From Polynucleobacter sp. (GTDB lineage Bacteria; Pseudomonadota; Gammaproteobacteria; Burkholderiales; Burkholderiaceae), in contig JALRHB010000030.1 in the NCBI GenBank assembly GCA_023253245.1, forward strand, positions 1-12,364: a stretch of DNA of 12,364 nt, in the 5' to 3' direction. Below, piece after piece: positions 6,963-12,364 of the stretch (positions are counted from its first letter, which is position 1; each line of letters opens with the position of its first letter). The notes under the pieces are model-generated. The model was given only the letters and a program-made list of their open reading frames with translations. It was not told where the DNA came from and searched no databases. A program made the translations under genes and the position numbers.

Positions 6963-7583
6963 TCAACCAGCCCTAAAGAGATATCCCGACTGTAACTTCT
7001 CGCGACGTTTTCTATGGAAGTAATGAAAGATGGAATAGATAGCCCAGACCGCTAAAAACGGATCGAGAATGTAATCCCATAAATTAGTCGACTCATGCCA
7101 ATGGAATGACCATGCGATGATTGCTAAAGACATAAGCCAAACCCCCTTAACCCAGCCGACAAGCCCACATATAAGAGCAAAGACCACTACAGCAATTAAT
7201 AGACCGAGTGTTCCGTAACCCCAAGCATATGGATCAAACATTCCATAACCCAAAGCCAGAGGATAAAAAGCTAGCGCAACCATAGTAATCACTACATTAA
7301 AACCCAGTGGGGTTTTGGGATTCTGGGGCACAAGAGTGCTCCACAACATGAGCATGGTCACGATACTCAACTCTCCAGTTACCCCTCTCACATACGCAGA
7401 TAAAGGCAACTCTAAGGACAAGCCGACTGGCCAATAAAATAGATTAGCCAACAACAATAGAAGTGCAATGCGAACAACTAATAGAAATTCTGTCTGCAAG
7501 AAGCGTTGCGCCAAATAGATTAATACGACAGCGCAAGTAATCGACATTTCTACCAATGCAATTTGCTGCAGATATTGACTCAT
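6963..7583 (-). CDS. Unrecognised polytopic inner-membrane protein
   Basis: A 206-aa, very hydrophobic protein with about six or seven predicted membrane segments (roughly 8-26, 34-56, 67-85, 95-112, 124-145, 146-163, 171-190) and a basic C-terminal tail (HRKRREK, about 190-196) that is probably cytoplasmic. I do not recognise the family. The most distinctive part is the segment HWHESTNLWDYILDP (161-175) just before the last helix: two histidines, a glutamate, an Asn-Leu-Trp-Asp run and a proline look like conserved functional residues, possibly at the membrane surface. The start overlaps the stop of the sialidase-like gene as ATGA (7580-7583), so it is translationally coupled to that protein and probably works with it. 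Candidate roles are a membrane partner, a lipid-linked glycan handling protein or an anchor; none can be chosen from sequence alone. Confidence 0.85.
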   Translation of the reverse strand: MSQYLQQIALVEMSITCAVVLIYLAQRFLQTEFLLVVRIALLLLLANLFYWPVGLSLELPLSAYVRGVTGELSIVTMLMLWSTLVPQNPKTPLGFNVVITMVALAFYPLALGYGMFDPYAWGYGTLGLLIAVVVFALICGLVGWVKGVWLMSLAIIAWSFHWHESTNLWDYILDPFLAVWAIYSIFHYFHRKRREKLQSGYLFRAG

Positions 7584-8824
7584 GGCTGCTCATCCTTGAC
7601 TCGATTCATCTCCTGACTAAACCACGAAGCCGGGAAATAGATATGCCGAATTCTTTTCCTATCCCAGGTATATGCCAAGTGAGCATCATCACCCTGCACT
7701 GTAATTAAATAGGGATAAGAGTATTCACGACGCCGATCATTGGCAAGCGCTTCATCATCCTCTAAGACGTGAATTACGCGCCAATCAGAACTACCGGGCT
7801 TCTGCATCACCATTACTAAGCGAGAACGCCCCACTTCAATATTATTGAGAACCATTAAGCGTACACCATTACTTAAAGTCAAGGCAGCAATAGCAGCATT
7901 AGGGTTAGGAATTTCAAGATCATTGCCAATATTCCATGTTTGACCTGCATCCTTTGTGAGGCTTACGGGAATTTGCTTTATTTGTGATCCAGAACGAGTT
8001 TGACGAAAAAATGCACGCGCCTCTTGTTCGTTGTCTACAAAAACTACCGGCTGAATAGCGCCCCTACCAGAACTCATACGACGCTTATCAATAATTTGAC
8101 TATCTTGTATACGCAACAATTCACCAAATCGTCCAATCCACTCATGATAGGCCGGTAAACCCAAGCGACCATCAGAAAATTGCACTGCGGGAGACTTCAC
8201 CAATGTACTCAGATTAATAAGTGGAGATGTAATTAATCGTTGAGGCTTGCTCCAAGTTAAACCTTCATCATCAGAAATCACCGAAGAGATTGAGCTCCCA
8301 GCCCATCCGCCAATTGACACTGTGACAAAAAATAATTGCAAACGACCGTCAGCCATTCTGGCAGGAACAGGATTACCTAGTTTTGCGATGTAACGCGATA
8401 AACCTTTTTCAGCACTCACTCTACTCATCACTTCGGTAGCTGCACTCCATCTCGCTGCCTGTGGATCAAATACGGACGTGTTAATCACCACATCAGGCGC
8501 ACCTTCTCTACTACCCGCAAACCAAAATGCTCTGACGGCGCCGTCTTTTAATGCAATCAAAGAAGCAGCATGAACAGATGGTGCGTTGGTATCGGGTAGC
8601 CAATCTGCTTGCAAATTATTTGGGGTAGGCTTTGTGAAAGCCAATGCTTTGCCAGACTTGGAAGAATGCAGTATTTGAGCCTCATCTACAGACTCCTCTA
8701 GAGGAGCAACCATTGCAATGGGCTCAGGAGAGGCAAACGGCGCCCATGCTGGGCGACTATCAATATGTAAATAACCCAATACTGCCGCTAGCAATAAAAC
8801 GCAAAGTGCAATGACCCGATTCAT
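7580..8824 (-). CDS. Membrane-anchored sialidase-like (BNR/Asp-box) beta-propeller protein
   Basis: A 414-aa protein with one N-terminal hydrophobic helix (about 3-18) and no clear signal-peptidase site, suggesting a periplasmic domain tethered to the inner membrane. The rest is a beta-propeller of the predicted-neuraminidase type (COG4692/BNR_2 style): WFAGSREGAPDVVI (101-114), Asp boxes SDDEGLTW (184-191) and TKDAGQTW (290-297), and the C-terminal EYSYPYLI (367-374) and HLAYTWDRKRIRHI (382-395) blades. The arginine R106, the acidic E107 and the Tyr/Arg residues in the last blade may form the active site. The FRIP-type motif of true GH33 sialidases is not apparent, so sialic acid should not be assumed as substrate. 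It overlaps both neighbours by ATGA (8821-8824 and 7580-7583), tying it to a membrane glycosyltransferase and an unknown membrane protein. Likely a glycan hydrolase, lyase or binding protein. Confidence 0.85.
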   Translation of the reverse strand: MNRVIALCVLLLAAVLGYLHIDSRPAWAPFASPEPIAMVAPLEESVDEAQILHSSKSGKALAFTKPTPNNLQADWLPDTNAPSVHAASLIALKDGAVRAFWFAGSREGAPDVVINTSVFDPQAARWSAATEVMSRVSAEKGLSRYIAKLGNPVPARMADGRLQLFFVTVSIGGWAGSSISSVISDDEGLTWSKPQRLITSPLINLSTLVKSPAVQFSDGRLGLPAYHEWIGRFGELLRIQDSQIIDKRRMSSGRGAIQPVVFVDNEQEARAFFRQTRSGSQIKQIPVSLTKDAGQTWNIGNDLEIPNPNAAIAALTLSNGVRLMVLNNIEVGRSRLVMVMQKPGSSDWRVIHVLEDDEALANDRRREYSYPYLITVQGDDAHLAYTWDRKRIRHIYFPASWFSQEMNRVKDEQP

Positions 8825-10542
8825 CGACAGGCATCCTTACCCTCTTGGGGCAGCGAAAGAATGGCCGGGGTAGAAATTAAATACTCATTCACAAAAAGAT
8901 ATTCTCCAATCTGACCCCTGAGTATCGCCTTAATTTCTGCTTCGGAGTGTCGCGCGCGCATTTCCATTCGCTTACCAAGGATTTTGCAAGACTCACACAA
9001 AATGGGGTCAACACCGATAGGCGCCTGAACTGCAACCAAGGGAAAGCGATTTGTGAGCATCTTAATCTCACCAGCATCTTTCGCTACATAACCATGCAAC
9101 TTAGCTCTTGGCAAGAGGAGTCGGTACTCCTCATCCTTTGCGCGGTAGTCGCAAGGAACCCAAACATCTTGAGCCTCAAGGGCTTGGATTGCGCCTTTGT
9201 CATAGCGCCCCAAAGGGCCCTCTAAGGGGGAGAGGCTGCTATTGAGAGCGCAGTAGCATAGAAAGCATCCTACTAAAGCAATCATTTTGGTTTGCGTTCT
9301 GCAAAACAAACCAAGCAATATCAATACTAATGAGGCGCCCATTAATATCCAATGGAGGTATGAATAATCCCATAAACCTGGCTGCCCCAGAAAGTTGGAA
9401 AGCTGCAAATTAGAACCTACCCAGATAAGAACTACCAGAACTATCAACTGCAACAAGATGGCAAAGCGAAAGCCCCACAAAGGCAAACGTTCCCAGTAAA
9501 GCGCAATCAATGCAGCAAAAGCAGGCATGACTGGCAAAAGATAGCGCCCCGATCTTTGGCTAGGCAAACTAAAAACAATGAAGAAAGCGAATATCAACAG
9601 TAAAAGCAAACTCTCTTCAAATGACAAGAAACGACGCTGGCGCCAACATTGAATCGATGCAGCAATCAAGACGAGCGTAAAAAAGCCAGCATTAGATACT
9701 GTCGCAATCATTAGCATCCAGATGCTGTCTTTACCCCAGACCAAATCCTGCAAGTAATGTGTACTGCGTGCATCAAACTTACCCGCATTCTCACCTACTA
9801 CAAATTCTCTCCAGATCTCCTGTGGAAATGGATCCAAAACAAACCATATAGAAAAAACACCCAAGGCTAACAAGCCAACCACCAAGACTTTATAGGCATC
9901 ATGGATGAGAAATTTAGGAATACTCCATGCTTGCCAACGCCAGTAAAACAAACTTAAGGCAAAGCAAGCAGGCACAACATAGGCAAACGACTTAGCAAGC
10001 AAAGCCATGCCTATGGAAAGACCTGCTAGAGCCGGAAATAAGAACTTGGCACTAAAGGCTTCTTTACCCCAGTAAAGTAGGGCAAAAAACGGTAGGCTCA
10101 TCCAAAAGACTTCGGGCGGATCCGTCAAAAAAGGTCTGCCGTAGCGATAGGTGGCAAAAAAAGAGAGCCAAACCAAAGTCGCTAAAAGACCAGTTTTTCG
10201 ATTGCCACTAAAACGGGATACCGCTAAAAATAAGAAAAAGGCAGTTAACCCGGTGTAAATCAGACTTGGCCAACGTAAGGCAAATAAGGTCCACTCACTA
10301 CCCCAGGCTGTGCTAGCAATACCTTCCCAAAAAACTAGCGGTGGCTTGGTATTTTTGATTCCGTCCATTTCAGACTGCAAGGGTAGCCATGCCCCTGACT
10401 CAGCCGTCATCCGAACAATGTGCATATAGGGATACTCGTCCCCATTTTTAGGGGCAAACCGGCTATCTAAAGCGTATAAATAGGTAAAGATTCCCAATAA
10501 GAGAATCACTATCGCGCTACGGTAACTAAAAGAAGTTCGCAT
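8821..10542 (-). CDS. ArnT/PMT-like GT-C membrane glycosyltransferase
   Basis: A 573-aa integral membrane glycosyltransferase of the GT-C superfamily (dolichyl-phosphate-mannose / aminoarabinose transferase type), expected to use a lipid-phosphate-linked sugar on the periplasmic face. Seen in order: first helix (10-25), first periplasmic loop with the acidic pair D35-E36 in PKNGDEYPYM, TKPPLVFW (65-72), RWPSL (90-94), RPFLTDPP (136-143), about ten further helices, and SLPSQRSGRYLLPVMP (325-340), the usual ArnT/PMT lipid-site region. The soluble C-terminal part (about 440-573) has four cysteines (C464, C516, C519, C572) that could form periplasmic disulfides. It leads a three-gene operon, its stop overlapping the next start as ATGA. 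The ATG at 10542 has no good Shine-Dalgarno; a TATAAA at 10556-10551 could be its -10. Donor and acceptor cannot be told; lipid A modification is only one option. Confidence 0.87.
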   Translation of the reverse strand: MRTSFSYRSAIVILLLGIFTYLYALDSRFAPKNGDEYPYMHIVRMTAESGAWLPLQSEMDGIKNTKPPLVFWEGIASTAWGSEWTLFALRWPSLIYTGLTAFFLFLAVSRFSGNRKTGLLATLVWLSFFATYRYGRPFLTDPPEVFWMSLPFFALLYWGKEAFSAKFLFPALAGLSIGMALLAKSFAYVVPACFALSLFYWRWQAWSIPKFLIHDAYKVLVVGLLALGVFSIWFVLDPFPQEIWREFVVGENAGKFDARSTHYLQDLVWGKDSIWMLMIATVSNAGFFTLVLIAASIQCWRQRRFLSFEESLLLLLIFAFFIVFSLPSQRSGRYLLPVMPAFAALIALYWERLPLWGFRFAILLQLIVLVVLIWVGSNLQLSNFLGQPGLWDYSYLHWILMGASLVLILLGLFCRTQTKMIALVGCFLCYCALNSSLSPLEGPLGRYDKGAIQALEAQDVWVPCDYRAKDEEYRLLLPRAKLHGYVAKDAGEIKMLTNRFPLVAVQAPIGVDPILCESCKILGKRMEMRARHSEAEIKAILRGQIGEYLFVNEYLISTPAILSLPQEGKDACR

Positions 10543-10706
10543 GACGATAGTTTATAGGTCTCAGTAGCTTAAACCTAGATCTAGGCCTAAACCTCGATGA
10601 AAAGATCTAAGCATATTGCCAATCAATCTAAGTAAAAACACCGATCTTACTTTGATCTGTTTAATATAGAGTTAATAAGTATCACCCCCTAACAGTTGCA
10701 TGCTAG
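10543..10706. promoter_or_regulatory. Divergent intergenic regulatory region with a 12-bp palindrome and repeated GATCT motifs
   Basis: This is the gap between the glycosyltransferase operon and fccAB. It contains the perfect palindrome CCTAGATCTAGG (10574-10585); a direct repeat TAAACCTAGATC / TAAACCTCGATG at 10570 and 10588 (18-base spacing); and AGATCT or GATCT copies near 10578, 10603, 10643 and 10654. The AT-rich stretch 10652-10682 (TTGATC, then TTTAATATAG and TTAATAAG) is the likely fccAB promoter, though no pair has ideal spacing. On the minus strand TATAAA (10556-10551) may be a -10 for the glycosyltransferase. The palindrome lies on the glycosyltransferase side, so it might control either operon. 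The arrangement is seen directly; regulation is inferred. Confidence 0.5.
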
Positions 10707-10708
10707 AT

Positions 10709-10715
10709 GGAGAAG
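10709..10715 (+). promoter_or_regulatory. Ribosome binding site that decides the fccA start
   Basis: GGAGAAG lies six bases upstream of the ATG at 10722. The longest reading frame would start at an ATG at 10707, but that codon overlaps this site and has no Shine-Dalgarno of its own. Starting at 10722 also gives a cleaner signal peptide (MRMKYLK then a hydrophobic core). Confidence 0.7.
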
Positions 10716-10721
10716 ATTCCT

Positions 10722-11057
10722 ATGCGAATGAAGTACTTAAAACCGATTCTTATGACGGGTGCCTTTATTGGCATCAGCCAGTGGAGCGCAGTTTCTTTTG
10801 CACAAAACGCGGATGCCACCAAACTCTATAACCGCAGCTTAGCAGCCACTTGCGCTAACTGCCATGGTACTGATGGCAAGGGAGTTCCTGAAGGCGGAAT
10901 GCCCCTGATTAACAATCTTTCTAGCCAAGAGATGCTGAAAAAGTTGATGGATTACAAATCCGGTGCGCTCGAGGGAACCATCATGCCCCAGCTAGCCAAA
11001 GGCTATACCGATGAACAACTTAAAACTATTGCCAACCAACTTGGCAAAAAACAATAA
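10722..11057 (+). CDS. fccA: Monohaem cytochrome c subunit of flavocytochrome c sulfide dehydrogenase
   Basis: A 111-aa exported class I cytochrome c that takes electrons from the FccB flavin and passes them to the respiratory chain in the periplasm. The Sec signal peptide runs to about SFA|QN (residue 27). The haem attachment site is CANCH (44-48), and the axial methionine is M88 in TIMPQLAKGYTDEQL, a C-terminal pattern typical of FccA/SoxE. Only one CxxCH is present, so this is the short monohaem form (about 84 mature residues), as in green sulfur bacteria, rather than the dihaem form of Allochromatium. The start at 10722 is chosen on the ribosome binding site. The stop codon is embedded in the Shine-Dalgarno of fccB, with a nine-base gap between the genes, so the two are made together. 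It could also be named soxE. Confidence 0.88.
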   Translation: MRMKYLKPILMTGAFIGISQWSAVSFAQNADATKLYNRSLAATCANCHGTDGKGVPEGGMPLINNLSSQEMLKKLMDYKSGALEGTIMPQLAKGYTDEQLKTIANQLGKKQ

Positions 11058-11062
11058 GGAGG
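11055..11062 (+). promoter_or_regulatory. Near-perfect ribosome binding site of fccB, overlapping the fccA stop
   Basis: TAAGGAGG contains the fccA stop codon (TAA, 11055-11057) and a full match to the anti-Shine-Dalgarno core, four bases before the ATG at 11067. This favours strong, coupled translation of the flavoprotein relative to the cytochrome. Confidence 0.85.
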
Positions 11063-11066
11063 CAGC

Positions 11067-12344
11067 ATGGATCGTCGACACTTTATAAGTCACAGCGCTG
11101 CAGCAATTGGTTTATTAGCCGGTCTATCAGGACAAACGAGAGCGGCCAATTTACAAAAAGCAGAAATTTTAGTGATTGGTGGTGGTTATGGAGGCGCAAC
11201 AGCTGCCAAGTATTTGCGCCTGTTTTCAAACAACACGGCTCGGGTGACTCTCATTGAACCCAATCCATCATTTATTTCGTGCCCCCTCTCAAACCTAGTG
11301 GTTGGTGGATCGCGCAATCTGGCAGAGATCACTTCCTCTTATGACAATCTAAGCAAACGTCATGGCGTCAAGATTATTAAAGACAGTGTTGTAAGCATTG
11401 ACCCCACTCAAAAAACTGTCAAGCTCGCCTCTGGAAAAACACTGCCATACGACAAAGCGGTAGTCTCTCCTGGCATAAGCTTAAACATGAATAGCATCGA
11501 AGGTCTTGCTCAGGCTAATAAAGATGGCGTTACCTTGCAAGCTTGGAAAGCGGGTCCAGAAACAGTTGCACTTCATAAACAATTAGCAGCGATGCGTGAG
11601 GGCGGTACATTTGCTATCAGCATCCCAGAAGCTCCTTATCGCTGCCCTCCCGGACCTTATGAGCGCGCCTGTCAAGTTGCCAATTATTTAAAACAACATA
11701 ATCCAAAGGGTAAAGTTTTAATTCTGGATGCCAACCAAAACATTACCTCTAAGGGAGGTTTATTTAGAAAGGTCTGGGCAGAACAATATCCTGGAATTAT
11801 TGAATACTTACCCAAACATAACGTTGTCGGCGTCGATGCTAAAACTAAGACCATCAAACTAGAAGTTCAGGATGACATTAAGGCTGATGTTCTCAATTTA
11901 CTACCTCAAATGTCTGCAGGTGAAATCGCCGTCAAATCTGGCCTAGCAAACTCTAACGGTCGCTGGGTTAATGTGAATTTCTTAAACTTTGAATCGACTG
12001 CCCAAAAAGATATTCACGTTCTTGGAGATTCAATTCAGATTGCACCAACGATGCCTAAGTCAGGACATATGGCCAATCAGCATGCTAAGGTTGCTGCAGC
12101 AGCGATCGTTGCCGAACTGAGCGGTTGGGAAGTCAACCCAAATCCAGTAGTAACGAATACCTGCTATAGCTTTGTCAATAGCAGAGATGTGGTTCACGTT
12201 GCTAGCGTGCATCAATATGACGCCGAGAAGAAAACCTTCCTACCGGTTAAAGGGGCTGGTGGCCTATCTCCAGGACCAACGGCGCTAGAAGGTGTCTACG
12301 CTTGGGGTTGGGCCCACAATATCTGGGCCGATAGTCTCGGATAA
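11067..12344 (+). CDS. fccB: Flavocytochrome c sulfide dehydrogenase, flavoprotein subunit (Tat-exported)
   Basis: A 425-aa periplasmic FAD protein that oxidises sulfide to sulfur or polysulfide and hands electrons to FccA; also called SoxF. The N-terminus has a twin-arginine signal (DRRHFIS, residues 2-8, then a hydrophobic stretch, cleavage near TRA|AN at 26), which implies folding with FAD before export. The FAD-binding loop is VIGGGYGGATAAKYL (36-50), with E64 for the ribose. C72 in ISCPLSN matches the cysteine carrying covalent FAD in Allochromatium FCSD; C193 (YRCPPGPYERA) and C366 (TNTCYS) match its redox-active disulfide, so the catalytic set is complete. GDSIQIAPTMPKSGHMANQHA (320-340) is the second FAD-contact segment, and the FCSD flavin-binding domain fills about 356-424. 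The gene is complete, ending 20 bases before the window edge. SQR-type alternatives are unlikely given the Tat signal and cytochrome partner. Confidence 0.94.
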   Translation: MDRRHFISHSAAAIGLLAGLSGQTRAANLQKAEILVIGGGYGGATAAKYLRLFSNNTARVTLIEPNPSFISCPLSNLVVGGSRNLAEITSSYDNLSKRHGVKIIKDSVVSIDPTQKTVKLASGKTLPYDKAVVSPGISLNMNSIEGLAQANKDGVTLQAWKAGPETVALHKQLAAMREGGTFAISIPEAPYRCPPGPYERACQVANYLKQHNPKGKVLILDANQNITSKGGLFRKVWAEQYPGIIEYLPKHNVVGVDAKTKTIKLEVQDDIKADVLNLLPQMSAGEIAVKSGLANSNGRWVNVNFLNFESTAQKDIHVLGDSIQIAPTMPKSGHMANQHAKVAAAAIVAELSGWEVNPNPVVTNTCYSFVNSRDVVHVASVHQYDAEKKTFLPVKGAGGLSPGPTALEGVYAWGWAHNIWADSLG

Positions 12345-12364
12345 GAAAACGAGCTCGCTGTCAT

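Noticed and set aside
8947..9225. Plus-strand 92-codon frame antisense to the glycosyltransferase
   Set aside because: No recognisable domain or ribosome binding site; it lies opposite the C-terminal domain of a real gene.
12350..12357. CGAGCTCG palindrome after fccB, considered as a terminator
   Set aside because: Eight bases without a loop or T-tract cannot form a terminator hairpin; downstream sequence is cut off.
12362..12364. CAT at the right edge, considered as the start codon of a minus-strand gene
   Set aside because: The reading frame would run straight into the complement of fccB; three bases at an edge give no support.
1..12364. Insertion sequences, prophage genes, tRNA genes, CRISPR repeats
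   Set aside because: No transposase or integrase coding, no terminal repeats, no cloverleaf and no regularly spaced repeats were found on either strand.

Overview
The window looks like chromosomal DNA of a small-genome betaproteobacterium, most likely a Burkholderiales relative such as Polynucleobacter. This is inferred from the gene families (FabI beside a YejA-type peptide-binding protein, an orphan Bug/TTT binding protein, a sulfide-dehydrogenase pair), the moderately low GC by eye, and the dense layout with ATGA-type overlaps. I could not run a search, so the genus is a judgement from protein style. I see no mobile element, integrase, tRNA, rRNA or CRISPR array, and no gene-free stretch longer than about 180 bases.

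Layout. Bases 1-451 (minus) hold the start of a YejA-like peptide-binding protein that runs off the left edge. It diverges from a long plus-strand run (502-6865): fabI (enoyl-ACP reductase), chrA (chromate transporter, TTG start, TTGA overlap with fabI), a double-hotdog MaoC-type hydratase, an MmgE/PrpD protein, a CitE-type lyase and a Bug-family periplasmic binding protein. The run closes with a strong hairpin terminator at about 6892-6920. A three-gene minus-strand operon then converges on that terminator: an ArnT/PMT-like membrane glycosyltransferase (10542-8821), a membrane-anchored sialidase-like beta-propeller (8824-7580) and an unrecognised polytopic membrane protein (7583-6963), joined by two ATGA overlaps. 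Finally, diverging rightward, there is a monohaem cytochrome c and a Tat-exported flavoprotein that together form a flavocytochrome c sulfide dehydrogenase (fccAB, also called soxEF).

How the genes may work together. The hydratase, MmgE/PrpD and CitE trio resembles the set used to break down branched C5 dicarboxylates as CoA thioesters (itaconate, mesaconate, citramalate), ending in acetyl-CoA plus pyruvate. The Bug protein would be the carboxylate receptor. The CoA-transferase such a route needs is not in the window. FccAB would take electrons from sulfide in the periplasm and pass them to the respiratory chain.

The least explained unit is the minus-strand operon: a GT-C transferase, a periplasmic propeller resembling a glycosidase, and a new-looking membrane protein locked together by translational coupling. 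It may build, trim or place a cell-surface glycan, and it is the best candidate here for an undescribed system.
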